From contig NC_008609.1 in the NCBI RefSeq assembly GCF_000015045.1, forward strand, positions 806,001 to 870,000: a stretch of 64,000 nt of DNA, written 5' to 3'. Shown here in pieces: positions 33,786 to 41,723 of the stretch (positions within the stretch are counted from its first letter, which is position 1; each line of letters opens with the position of its first letter). The notes beneath the pieces are model-generated. The model was not told the origin of the DNA. It saw nothing but the letters and a program-made list of their open reading frames with translations, and made no database searches. Source of the stretch: Pelobacter propionicus DSM 2379 (GTDB lineage Bacteria; Desulfobacterota; Desulfuromonadia; Geobacterales; Pseudopelobacteraceae). Position numbers and translations under genes: made by a program.

Positions 33786-35968
33786 GCATGACCGACACCA
33801 GGCAAAGCCGGGGGGAGGGAAGAAGGGTCCTCACCGTTGCCGTTGCCGGCAACCCCAACGTGGGTAAGTCTACCCTGATCAACGCCATCGCCGGTACCCG
33901 CCTGCAGGTGGGCAACTGGCCCGGCGTGACCGTGGAGAAGAAGGAGGCCCTGTTCGAACTGGACGGTTTGAAGATCAGGCTGGTGGACCTGCCCGGAACC
34001 TACTCCCTTTCCCCCTATACCCAGGAGGAGATCATTGCCCGGGACTTCCTGGTGCATGAGAAGCCGGACCTGATCGTCAACGTGGTGGATGCCACCAATC
34101 TGGAGCGCAACCTGTACCTGACGGTGCAGCTCCTGGAACTGGGCATTCCGCTGGTCATGGCGCTGAACATGTCCGACGAGGCCGATGCAAAGGGGTACCG
34201 CATCGACGGTGACGGGATCGAGCAGATGATGGGGATCCGGGTTATCCCCACCTCCGCCACCAGGCGCACGGGGCTTGAGTCGCTCCAGAAAGCCCTGGGG
34301 GAGTACGCCGAAGCTCCGGATAGCAGGCGGCCGCGCACGCTCAACTACGGCGACGACATGGAGAGGGCGCTGGCATGCATACGGGAGCATCTGCTGCTGC
34401 TGCATCCGGCCCTTGTGGAGAGTTTTCCCGAACGCTGGCTTCTCCTCAGGCTGCTGGAGGGGGATGAGCGGGTGCGCGCCGATGCCAACCTGCCCGCCTC
34501 GGCCCTGCCCCAGGAGGCCTTCGAGCATCTGCGGCGCGCCCATGGCGAGGACCTGGAGGCGCTCCTGGCGGACGTGCGCTATTCCCTGGCCACCGGACTG
34601 GCCCGGGAGGTCGTGCAGCGCACCGAGCAGCGCAATCTGGAGATGACCGAGCGCATCGACCGGGTGGTGCTGAACCGCTTCCTGGGCATCCCGATTTTCC
34701 TGGTGGCCATGTGGCTTTTGTTCAAACTGACCTTCGACCTCTCCTCCCCCTTTGGCGACTGGATCGATGCCATGACCAACGGCCCCTTTAAGCGCTGGGC
34801 CGCAACGCTCCTGGGAGGGATAGGCGCGCCGGACTGGACCGTCTCTCTGGTGAACGACGGCATCATCGCCGGGGTCGGTTTCGTGCTGGTCTTCGTGCCG
34901 GTGATCTTTGCCATGATGTTTTTCATCACCTTCCTGGAGGGGAGCGGTTACATGGCCAGGGCCGCCTTTGTCATGGATCGGGCCATGCACGCCATCGGCC
35001 TGCACGGAAAATCCTTCATCCCCATGCTGCTGGGGTTCGGCTGCAACGTGCCGGGCATCTACGCCACCCGTACTCTGGAGAATCCCCGGGACAAGGTGCT
35101 GACCGCGCTGCTGATCCCGCTCATGTCCTGCGGCGCGCGGCTGCCGGTGTACGTGCTTTTCGCCGGGGTGTTCTTCCCGGATAACTCCGGCACGGTGATC
35201 TGGTCCCTGTACGTGTTGGGTATCCTGCTGGCGGTCCTGATGGGATTCATCTTCAAGAAGACCCTCTTCCGGGGCGAGGCGCCCATGTTCATCATGGAAC
35301 TGCCCCCCTACCGCATGCCCTCCTTCTCCAGTCTCTGCCTGCATACCTGGGAGAAGGGGAAGCACTTCCTCTACAAGGCCGGCACCTATATCCTGGCCGT
35401 TTCCGTCCTGGTCTGGTTCATGCTGAACCTCCCGTGGGGCGTGGAGCAGAAGCGTGACTCCTATCTGGGCAAGGCGGGGGCCGCCATCGCCCCGATCTTC
35501 GAGCCGGCCGGCTTTGGAACCTGGGAAGCCTCGGCATCGCTGATCACCGGCGTCATCGCCAAGGAGATCGTGGTGGGCACCATGGGCGAGGTCTATACCC
35601 CCAAACACGAAGAGAAGGAGGAAACTCCCACCCTGGGAGAGGACCTGAAGGAGATCGTCGTCTCCTTCGCCGGTGCGGCCAAAACGGCGGTCACGACACT
35701 CCTGTTCATCCCGGGTGACGAGGAGCCGGAGGAGGATCACCCCTCCCTGAGACAGGCTCTGTCCGCTGCCTTTACCCCCCTTTCGTCCTATGCCTTCATG
35801 GCCTTCGTGCTCCTGTACATGCCCTGTGTCATCGTGGGGATCGCCATGCGCCAGGAGTTCGGGACCTGGAAATGGGCCGGGGTCGGCTTCCTCTACCAGA
35901 CGGTGCTGGCCTGGGTGGTGGCGGTGATCATCTACCAGGGGGGGCGCCTTCTGGGATTGGGAGGGTAG
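33782..35968 (+). CDS. feoB: Ferrous iron transporter FeoB (second copy)
   Basis: Protein of 728 residues. The G domain has GNPNVGKS (residues 23-30), the GNWPGVTVEKKE switch region, DLPGTYSL and NMSDEAD; the membrane part has the Gate motifs MLLGFGCNVPGIYATRTL and LMSCGARLPVYVLF with conserved Cys. It imports Fe2+ using GTP. The switch sequence (NWPGVTVEKKE) is the common FeoB form, whereas the first copy at 15210 has SNYPGTSVEV, so the two belong to different subtypes. It is coupled to two upstream FeoA proteins and followed by a FeoB-associated small protein. Confidence 0.95.
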   Translation: MSMTDTRQSRGEGRRVLTVAVAGNPNVGKSTLINAIAGTRLQVGNWPGVTVEKKEALFELDGLKIRLVDLPGTYSLSPYTQEEIIARDFLVHEKPDLIVNVVDATNLERNLYLTVQLLELGIPLVMALNMSDEADAKGYRIDGDGIEQMMGIRVIPTSATRRTGLESLQKALGEYAEAPDSRRPRTLNYGDDMERALACIREHLLLLHPALVESFPERWLLLRLLEGDERVRADANLPASALPQEAFEHLRRAHGEDLEALLADVRYSLATGLAREVVQRTEQRNLEMTERIDRVVLNRFLGIPIFLVAMWLLFKLTFDLSSPFGDWIDAMTNGPFKRWAATLLGGIGAPDWTVSLVNDGIIAGVGFVLVFVPVIFAMMFFITFLEGSGYMARAAFVMDRAMHAIGLHGKSFIPMLLGFGCNVPGIYATRTLENPRDKVLTALLIPLMSCGARLPVYVLFAGVFFPDNSGTVIWSLYVLGILLAVLMGFIFKKTLFRGEAPMFIMELPPYRMPSFSSLCLHTWEKGKHFLYKAGTYILAVSVLVWFMLNLPWGVEQKRDSYLGKAGAAIAPIFEPAGFGTWEASASLITGVIAKEIVVGTMGEVYTPKHEEKEETPTLGEDLKEIVVSFAGAAKTAVTTLLFIPGDEEPEEDHPSLRQALSAAFTPLSSYAFMAFVLLYMPCVIVGIAMRQEFGTWKWAGVGFLYQTVLAWVVAVIIYQGGRLLGLGG

Positions 35969-35972
35969 CGGT

Positions 35973-36107
35973 ATGGGGGGGACGGACCTGATGCTGATGC
36001 TGGCAATCCTGGCGGCAGCCCTGTGGCTGCTCTACCGCTCCCTGTGGAAGAGCCGGGGCACATGCCCCGGCTGCCCCGGGAACGGCTGCTCCGGCAAGCA
36101 CCGCTGA
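35973..36107 (+). CDS. FeoB-associated Cys-rich membrane protein, 44 residues
   Basis: A gene of 44 codons plus stop, starting 5 bases after the feoB stop. The product has one membrane helix (MLMLAILAAALWLLY, residues 7-21), a basic turn and a Cys-rich tail CPGCPGNGCSGKHR with three Cys. This matches the FeoB-associated Cys-rich membrane protein family in size, topology and place. The role is unknown; an iron-delivery or gating part for FeoB is a reasonable inference. GAGGGTAGCG ahead of the ATG gives a usable ribosome site. Confidence 0.8.
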   Translation: MGGTDLMLMLAILAAALWLLYRSLWKSRGTCPGCPGNGCSGKHR

Positions 36108-36164
36108 GCCGGGGCTTCCCGGAATGCCGGAGTGAACTGTCCCGCTGAGCGGTACGAAGACGAA

Positions 36165-36214
36165 AGAATCAAAATAGTTTTTCTTCGCGTGCCTCGCGGC
36201 TTCGCGTGAACAAC
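36165..36214 (+). repeat. Dispersed CTTCGCG...GCGTGA repeat
   Basis: GAATC followed by an A/T-rich link and CTTCGCGTGCCTCGCGGC TTCGCGTGAAC (36183-36211). The end resembles 48210-48241 and, inverted, 60326-60354, all in non-coding DNA. Confidence 0.5.
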
Positions 36215-36248
36215 CGCTTTTTCAGGACACGCGGGAAGAGAGAATACC

Positions 36249-36998
36249 ATGTCAGAAATATACGTTGATGAGATGTTCGTGGGGGAGGCGGCAGAAATTA
36301 TGTCCATCAGCGACGTATTCCCCGAATACCGGCAGTTGCGCACCATGGGGTTCCGTGAGGGAAGGTTGGTGGATCTTCTGCACTTCGATCCGCTGATTAC
36401 CAGGAAGCTGGTCTTGCGGGTGGAGGGCATGCGCCTGGCAATGGGGGCGTCCTGCGCCGCTCACATAAGGGTCAGGCCGCTGAAGAGCGCCTATCTTCAC
36501 CTGCGGGACATGGCCCACTACGACAACCTGACCGGCTGCTTCAACCGCCATGCAGCCGGGACCGTCGTGCGCCAGGAGGTGGAACGCTTTTCCAGTCTGG
36601 GGCTCCCTCTGGCGCTGCTCATGGCCGACCTGGACCACTTCAAGCGCATCAACGACACCTTTGGTCACACGTCGGGTGACGATGTTCTCAAGTCCTTCGC
36701 CTCGCTCATCCGTCAGGGGCTGCGGCGCTCGGACCTGTTCTGTCGCTGGGGGGGGGAGGAGTTCCTGATCCTGCTCAGGGGGACGCTGAAGGAAGAGGCG
36801 CTGAAGATCGCCGAACGTTTCCGGGAGCGGATCGCCTCGGCGCTATTTCCGCCGTTCAACGAACGCGGAGCCGTTACGGTCAGCATCGGCTGCGCCTGTC
36901 TTCCTCCCGGCAGACCGTTGGAGCGACTGATCGTCGATGCCGATTGTGCCTTGTACCGCGCCAAGCAGGGGGGGAGGAACAGGGTGTGCCTATGTTGA
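36249..36998 (+). CDS. FeoA-like domain fused to GGDEF diguanylate cyclase
   Basis: Protein of 249 residues. Residues 5-78 look like FeoA: GEAAEIMSISDVFPEYRQLRTMGFREGRLVDLLHF, a middle strand, and AAHIRVRPL. Residues 88-249 form a GGDEF domain: DNLTGCFNRHA, MADLDHFKRINDTFGH, the active site GGEEF at 168-172 and an intact inhibitory site RxxD at 159-162. It should make cyclic-di-GMP from GTP with product inhibition. It is cytoplasmic, lies 141 bases after the feoAAB operon and overlaps the HD-GYP gene. The FeoA part may sense iron or bind FeoB, which is inference. Confidence 0.88.
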   Translation: MSEIYVDEMFVGEAAEIMSISDVFPEYRQLRTMGFREGRLVDLLHFDPLITRKLVLRVEGMRLAMGASCAAHIRVRPLKSAYLHLRDMAHYDNLTGCFNRHAAGTVVRQEVERFSSLGLPLALLMADLDHFKRINDTFGHTSGDDVLKSFASLIRQGLRRSDLFCRWGGEEFLILLRGTLKEEALKIAERFRERIASALFPPFNERGAVTVSIGCACLPPGRPLERLIVDADCALYRAKQGGRNRVCLC

Positions 36999-37783
36999 AT
37001 ATGGTACGGGCGACAACGTCGCTTTTTGTTATGAAACGCAACCAAAAGAAGCGCATGCGGAACAGGGGGGAAAGCCTCGACAGTTTCACGTCGCTGCATC
37101 ATCTTGCCGAGGCGCTGGGCAATGCGGTCGATGCCCGTGATTCCCAGCTGTACCGCCATTCCCGGGATGTGGCCGAGGTTTCCTGCGTGCTGGCCCATGC
37201 CATGGGGTTTTCCCGGGAGGAGATAGATGTCATTCACATCGCCGGACACCTGCACGACATCGGCAAGATCGGTATTCCCGATGTCGTGCTGAAAAAAAAA
37301 GGCCCCCTGGACGCAGATGAGTGGCGCTGGATGAGGCTGCATCCCGGAATCGGGGCGGAGATCGTGCGGCCGGTGCCGGCCCTGAACGGTCCGGGAGGGG
37401 TGGCCGACATAATCCTGCGTCACCACGAGCGGTTCGACGGCAAAGGCTACCCCGATGGCCTGGGGGACGACCAGATTCCCCGCGGCGCTCGCATCGTGGC
37501 GGTGGCCGACACCCTCTCGGCGCTCCTGCGCAACCGCTCCTACCGTGCGGGATGCTCCTTCGACCTGGCCTGTGCCGAAATCCGGCGCTGTTCCGGTTCC
37601 CAGTTTGATCCGGTGGTGGTGAAGGTTCTGGAAAAAAACCGGAAAAAGGTTGCCGGATGTCTGGACGCCGCCGAGGAACTCGCCGTCTCGGCCTGCTCTC
37701 CCTACGAGCCTCCTTCTCACGGGTTGTTTGTCCCCGGCGAGATGCTTCTTCAGGAGAGCGCCTCTCTCCCGCATGTGCTGTAA
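36992..37783 (+). CDS. HD-GYP cyclic-di-GMP phosphodiesterase
   Basis: Protein of 263 residues. The HD part reads HLHDIGKIGIPDVVLKKKG, and the second motif is HHERFDGKGYPDGLGDDQIP, so both the HD dyad and the GYP triad are present. It should hydrolyse cyclic-di-GMP. The N-terminal 45 residues are basic with no recognised sensor, and the C-terminal 60 residues are variable. ATG 36992 overlaps the GGDEF gene by seven bases; ATG 37001 and 37031 are possible. Making and destroying enzymes encoded back to back suggest a shared local signalling module. Confidence 0.9.
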   Translation: MLNMVRATTSLFVMKRNQKKRMRNRGESLDSFTSLHHLAEALGNAVDARDSQLYRHSRDVAEVSCVLAHAMGFSREEIDVIHIAGHLHDIGKIGIPDVVLKKKGPLDADEWRWMRLHPGIGAEIVRPVPALNGPGGVADIILRHHERFDGKGYPDGLGDDQIPRGARIVAVADTLSALLRNRSYRAGCSFDLACAEIRRCSGSQFDPVVVKVLEKNRKKVAGCLDAAEELAVSACSPYEPPSHGLFVPGEMLLQESASLPHVL

Positions 37784-37889
37784 TTTCCCCTGCCTGTTCC
37801 TCTCCCGTTGCGGGAAGGAGCGGGCAGACAAAACGGAAGTGGCAGGGGAAAAACGGTCGTCGCCGCGGAGACACCTATCAGAAACAAAT

Positions 37890-37941
37890 ACAATTCCGAC
37901 CGGCCGGGGAAATCCGGTTGTTTCCGGTCGGTCGGAATTGT
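37890..37941 (+). repeat. 18-bp inverted repeat before the second RHH gene
   Basis: ACAATTCCGACCGGCCGG (37890-37907) pairs with 37924-37941 with one mismatch around a 16-base loop. It lies 67 bases before the ribbon-helix-helix start and may be an operator, an attenuator or a mobile-element remnant. The rest of 37784-38008 holds no gene. Confidence 0.6.
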
Positions 37942-38008
37942 TGCCGCGAGGCGGGCCGGCTGTGCCGCGCCGTCACGCAGATTACGATACGAGAAAGGAA
38001 TCCACACT

Positions 38009-38233
38009 ATGGAACAGGCACAACATGCACGGGAAACCAGCGGACGGAAATCGCGGCGTAAAGGCGCGCGGAAGAGGGAACAGCTGCACCACATGATATC
38101 CCTGCGAATCAACGACCCTCAGAAGGCATCCCTGGAAAGACTGTCGCTTGCCACGAGCAGGAGCATTTCCGACATCATGCGCGAGGCGGTTACCCTCTGG
38201 AGTAAGAAGCACCGCAGGCTCTGCCTGGAGTGA
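38009..38233 (+). CDS. Ribbon-helix-helix small protein (paralogue 2)
   Basis: Protein of 74 residues with a basic, unstructured N-terminus (GRKSRRKGARKREQ) and a ribbon-helix-helix: MISLRINDPQ, KASLERLSLATS, SISDIMREAVTLWS, ending KKHRRLCLE. It matches the protein at 30372-30599 through the whole fold, with the identical SISDIMREAV core. AAAGGA lies nine bases before ATG 38009. It stands between the cyclic-di-GMP genes and hemP. It could bind the inverted repeat at 37890-37941, but this is speculation. Confidence 0.8.
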   Translation: MEQAQHARETSGRKSRRKGARKREQLHHMISLRINDPQKASLERLSLATSRSISDIMREAVTLWSKKHRRLCLE

Positions 38234-38336
38234 GCCTGCTCTTCGCGCGCAGCGACAGAGGGGAAGCGAAGCACGGCAGGTTTGCCGCGACGCCGGACGG
38301 CGCTGTTGTCCATGAAAAAGCGGAGGAGAACCCACC

Positions 38337-38462
38337 ATGAAAAAGCGGATTGTTACGAGCCGCGAACTGCTGGGCGAGGATCGTGAAATTGTTATTATCC
38401 ATGACGGCAAGGAATACCTCCTGAGAATCACCGTCAACAACAGGTTGATATTGACGAAATAG
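38337..38462 (+). CDS. hemP: HemP-like small protein, 41 residues
   Basis: A 42-codon gene with GGAGGA nine bases before its ATG. The product has the HemP pattern: an initial basic part, SRELLGEDREIVIIHDGKEYLLRIT split over the first 33 residues, and the closing NNRLILTK. HemP proteins accompany haem or siderophore uptake genes and some act as regulators of them. No haem receptor lies next to it here, but flavodoxin follows, so iron limitation is the likely common signal. Confidence 0.78.
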   Translation: MKKRIVTSRELLGEDREIVIIHDGKEYLLRITVNNRLILTK

Positions 38463-38820
38463 CGCGGCGGTCCGGTCAGTGTCTCCGGCCGACGGTACGG
38501 CGGTTTTCCCGATCTCCGCGGCTCCCTATGCTACGCAACCTGCATTCAGGCTTTCGTGCCGGATGCGCATCCCTTTCATACAGCCAGCCACTCATACCCC
38601 TCCACGGTTTGGTAGCCAGCTAATTTTTGACAAGAGAACGAACAACAACGCACCTGTGCCTCACCCGTTTCCGTAGATACGTTCCGGTCTCGGGGCGGCT
38701 GGTGAACGGTCACGCGGGAGCGGTGCTTCGGTGGGTCATCGCCTGCCGGAGCGCTTCCGCCCACTCGCGCCGGAACAGGGACACCGCTTTCGACGCATAC
38801 CAACAACCGGGAGGAATTAC
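38463..38820 (+). other. Long leader region before flavodoxin
   Basis: 358 bases with no supported gene. A possible -35 box TTGACA is at 38629-38634 (in AATTTTTGACAAGAG), but no matching -10 is evident. No known riboswitch pattern was recognised. Confidence 0.4.
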
Positions 38821-39327
38821 ATGGAAAAGGTCGCAGTCATTTACGGTTCAACCACGGGCAATACGGAGAACGTCGCACAGTCGATCAGGGAACTGCTGGG
38901 AGAGGATCGGGCCGACCTGATCAACGTAGCATCGGCCGGGGTGGAGGATTTCAACCGTTACCGGAACCTGATCCTGGGGGCATCAACCTGGGGGCTGGGA
39001 GAGCTGCAGGACGACTGGGACGGAAAGCTGGCGCTGCTGAAGAGTGCCGACCTGAAGGGAAAGCAGATCGCCCTGTTCGGCCTGGGGGACCAGCAGAGTT
39101 ATTCCGAGACGTTCCTTGACGGCATGGGAACACTGTACGAGACGCTGTTGTCGTGTGGCGTCATGCCCATCGGGCAGTGGCCGTCCGAAGGGTATTCCTT
39201 CGGCGCCTCCACCGCATGTGTGGACGGCAATTTTGTCGGGCTGGCCCTGGATGAAGACACGGAGCCGGACAAAACGGAAGGGCGTATCAGAACCTGGTTG
39301 AAGCAGCTTGACACTCAGTGGCTGTAA
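38821..39327 (+). CDS. Flavodoxin
   Basis: Protein of 168 residues, a long-chain flavodoxin. The FMN phosphate loop is GSTTGNTENVAQ at residues 9-20, with the second loop ASTWGLGELQDDW and third DQQSYSETFLDGMG. It is a soluble one-electron carrier that replaces ferredoxin when iron is scarce, which suits its place after hemP and feo genes. GGGAGG lies 7 bases before ATG 38821. Three hairpins follow the gene. Confidence 0.95.
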   Translation: MEKVAVIYGSTTGNTENVAQSIRELLGEDRADLINVASAGVEDFNRYRNLILGASTWGLGELQDDWDGKLALLKSADLKGKQIALFGLGDQQSYSETFLDGMGTLYETLLSCGVMPIGQWPSEGYSFGASTACVDGNFVGLALDEDTEPDKTEGRIRTWLKQLDTQWL

Positions 39328-39342
39328 GCAGAGGAAAGCGTG

Positions 39343-39401
39343 CCGGGAGTGGGTGTTGCCCCCTCCCGGTACCGCTCGCCCATGCCGTGATTTAGTCACG
39401 G
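39343..39401 (+). terminator. Two hairpins after flavodoxin
   Basis: CCGGGAG/CTCCCGG (39343-39349 with 39363-39369) and CCGTGA/TCACGG (39385-39390 with 39396-39401). Neither has a T run. Confidence 0.45.
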
Positions 39402-39500
39402 GGCGCGCGGCCCATGGGTTCTTTATCCGTGAGCCTTCTCCGCTGGAGGATTTCAGCAGGTGTGAAGCCGTATCCGGTAGGGCCGGGGGTTGAACAGGGT

Positions 39501-39531
39501 GCTCCTGTGCATGGGCGGGGGCGTTTTTTTT
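39501..39531 (+). terminator. Terminator with eight T
   Basis: GCTCCTG (39501-39507) pairs with CGGGGGC (39516-39522, two G-T pairs), followed after one base by eight T at 39524-39531. It is 174 bases beyond the flavodoxin stop, so the mRNA has a long 3' end or a small RNA lies between. Confidence 0.6.
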
Positions 39532-39576
39532 CGTCGGCTCTCTTTTGTTTCGGCCGGTATTAGCCCCGTTCCCAGC

Positions 39577-40164
39577 TCATGGCGCGGTTTTTTTCAGGAG
39601 GGAACACCTCTGGCGGATGACCCGGGGACGGTCGACCTCGATGAAACCGGCTGCTCCGGCCATGGCGACCTCTGCCTCGAATTCCTCCTGTCTCAGGTGA
39701 ACGCCGGGCTCCATCAACAGGAACAGGCCGCCGGGGGAAAGCATGCCGAACAGTTCGGAAAGCAGCCTCCGCGGGTCCGGTGTTTCGTGCAGCGAATTGG
39801 AGGCCAGGGCGAAATCCAGTCGCAGTGGCAGCCCGATTCCATGGCCGTCGCAGAGCAGCGGCTGGATGATGTCGGCCAGCCCGTCCCCGCGGGCACGACC
39901 CATGGTTTTGTCCAGCATCTTTTGCTGCACGTCAACCGCGACCACCTTCCCGGTTTTGCCTGTCAGCCGCGCCATGCCCAGGGAGTAATGACCGAAGCCG
40001 CACCCAAGGTCCAGCGCCGTCATGCCTTCCTGTACGTACGGGCCGAGAATTCTGGCGGGCGGATGCATCAGGCGGCGCAGCGGGTTATCGAAAGCGTAGG
40101 CCATCCACCAGGGGCAAACGCCATGTTTATTCGTCTCCGGCTGCTCAGAGCTCATAGTGTTCAT
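39577..40164 (-). CDS. Class I SAM-dependent methyltransferase
   Basis: Protein of 195 residues. Motif I is ALDLGCGFGHYSLGMA, motif II KVVAVDVQQKML, and LDFALASNSLHET plus GGLFLLMEPG follow, the methyltransferase-11 type pattern. The acceptor cannot be named; family members act on small molecules, quinones or arsenicals. It has GGGAGAG six bases before ATG 40164. The 245-base gap to the prepilin peptidase shows no gene and only a possible promoter region. Confidence 0.85.
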   Translation of the reverse strand: MNTMSSEQPETNKHGVCPWWMAYAFDNPLRRLMHPPARILGPYVQEGMTALDLGCGFGHYSLGMARLTGKTGKVVAVDVQQKMLDKTMGRARGDGLADIIQPLLCDGHGIGLPLRLDFALASNSLHETPDPRRLLSELFGMLSPGGLFLLMEPGVHLRQEEFEAEVAMAGAAGFIEVDRPRVIRQRCSLLKKTAP

Positions 40165-40409
40165 GTTTCTCTCCCTTGAGTCGTTTTTGCCAAAACATGA
40201 GATTCATGTCGGCTTTTGTTAATCGAAAACCTGGTATGCGGGTCACTTTTGTGACGGAGGAACATTCGCACGGCTCTCCCGAGGAGCGAAGCGGGAACGT
40301 TCCCTGTTATCGCGCCAATTCCGGTAATGGCACATCAGCAAGCACTTGTCCCTCAGGCGTCCCGGAATGATACGTCTGCCCTGGAATTCTACCCTTTACG
40401 GAAGCCGCC

Positions 40410-41177
40410 CTACGCAAGATACCGGTTCAGTATCCTGAGACCGAGGAAGAGGTGAAACAGCGCTCCGAAAGCAAGGTACGGGCCGAAGGGAATGGCCTGG
40501 CCGGAGTCTCGCCTCCTGATCAGCATCGGCAGGCCCCCTGCCAGCAAACCGGCCAGGGAGCCGGCAAGGATGATGAACGGGACGGCTTCCCAACCGAGGA
40601 ACGCCCCCATCATGGCCACCAGCTTGATGTCGCCTCCTCCCATCCCCTCCCTGCCGGTCAGCCACTCGTAGGCGCAGGCCACCAGCAGCAGGCTGCCGCC
40701 CCCCGCCAGAATGCCGAGCAGCGAATTCAGCCACCCGGGCCAGGGGAGGAAAAAGGAAAGGACAAAGCCGATAACGATTCCCGGCAATGATATCTTGTTC
40801 GGGATGACCCGGTACTCCAGATCGATGCAGGTGATCACCAGCAGCGCCGAACAGAACAGGAACAGGGCAGCGAATGTCGGGGAAAGGCTGTAACGGAGAA
40901 AGAGCGCCAGTGCCAGCAGCCCGTTACCCAGCTCGACCAGCGGATACCGGATGGGGATACGGATGCCACAGCCGCGGCACCTGCCGCGGAGCAGCAGATA
41001 GCTGGCCAGGGGAATATTGTCGTACCAGCGGATCCGGTACATGCATGTTGGGCAATGGGAGGGGGGCGATACGACCGATTCGTCCTTCGGCATGCGGCAT
41101 ATGCAGACATTGAGGAATGAACCGGTCACGGCTCCGAAGATAAAGACAATGATGGAATAATAGAACTGTGACGTCAT
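40410..41177 (-). CDS. pilD: Prepilin peptidase / N-methyltransferase
   Basis: Protein of 255 residues with eight membrane segments. A cytoplasmic zinc loop has CPTCMYRIRWYDN and GRCRGCG; the catalytic aspartates are in ITCIDLEYRVIPN and GMGGGDIKLVAM (the GxGD motif). It cleaves the leader of type IV pilins and pseudopilins after Gly and methylates the new N-terminus. The three pseudopilins at 47-51 kb are natural substrates. The gene points away from that cluster and may serve all such systems of the cell. Confidence 0.95.
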   Translation of the reverse strand: MTSQFYYSIIVFIFGAVTGSFLNVCICRMPKDESVVSPPSHCPTCMYRIRWYDNIPLASYLLLRGRCRGCGIRIPIRYPLVELGNGLLALALFLRYSLSPTFAALFLFCSALLVITCIDLEYRVIPNKISLPGIVIGFVLSFFLPWPGWLNSLLGILAGGGSLLLVACAYEWLTGREGMGGGDIKLVAMMGAFLGWEAVPFIILAGSLAGLLAGGLPMLIRRRDSGQAIPFGPYLAFGALFHLFLGLRILNRYLA

Positions 41178-41213
41178 GGAAAACCTTTACACCGATTCCA
41201 ACGGAACAATCCG

Positions 41214-41528
41214 TCAGAAAACCCCCGGGATGCTCCTTCCCCCGGTTATGCGGGACATCTCTCCCGATAGTTCATCCTGAACCTTTTTCAGCGCCTGATT
41301 TACCGCCGCACGGATCAGATCCTGCAACATCTCCACATCCTCCGGATCAACCACCTGTTTTTGTATCGACAGCGACAGTATCTCGTTCTTGCCGTTGACG
41401 GCAACGGTGACTGCCCCGCCGCCGGAGGTTGCCTCGGCCGTTTTCATTGCCGCGTTCTCCTGCAGTTTCGACATCTTGGCCTGAATCATCTGGGCCTGCT
41501 TCAAAATGTTTGTCATACCTTTTGCCAT
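41214..41528 (-). CDS. YbaB/EbfC nucleoid-associated protein
   Basis: Protein of 104 residues. It starts with the long helix typical of the family (ILKQAQMIQAKMSKLQENA), has the central strands TVAVNGKNEILSLSI and the helix DLIRAAVNQALKKVQDEL. YbaB dimers bind DNA without strong sequence preference. The gene normally lies between dnaX and recR; neither is here, so this is a stand-alone or second copy. GGAGGA lies 5 bases before the ATG. Spacing to pilD downstream is 36 bases. Confidence 0.92.
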   Translation of the reverse strand: MAKGMTNILKQAQMIQAKMSKLQENAAMKTAEATSGGGAVTVAVNGKNEILSLSIQKQVVDPEDVEMLQDLIRAAVNQALKKVQDELSGEMSRITGGRSIPGVF

Positions 41529-41723
41529 TGTTTCCTCCTGAAAATGTAGTGTGCCGCACGTAGTCGGCTTTGCGCGTCAGGCGCGGTCTCATCGGGATGA
41601 CGTGCCTGCATGTGGGCAAAATTGCCCGCCCATCCCGCTGTTATCCGCATGTCGCAGGTTTCCTGCCCCCATGGTTTCTCCCAAACCATCCGCTCGTTCG
41701 GGAGAATTCCGGTATGGCCGGAA

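Noticed and set aside
33764-35740. Reverse-strand frame of 658 codons opposite feoB
   Set aside because: Antisense shadow of feoB; composition is His/Gln/Gly-rich and no ribosome site or motif is present.
38463-38820. Cobalamin, Moco or cyclic-di-GMP riboswitch before flavodoxin
   Set aside because: None of the conserved core segments of these classes could be found in the 358-base leader.
39490-40179. Forward frame of 229 codons opposite the methyltransferase
   Set aside because: The reverse-strand gene has clear methyltransferase motifs and a good ribosome site; the forward frame has neither.
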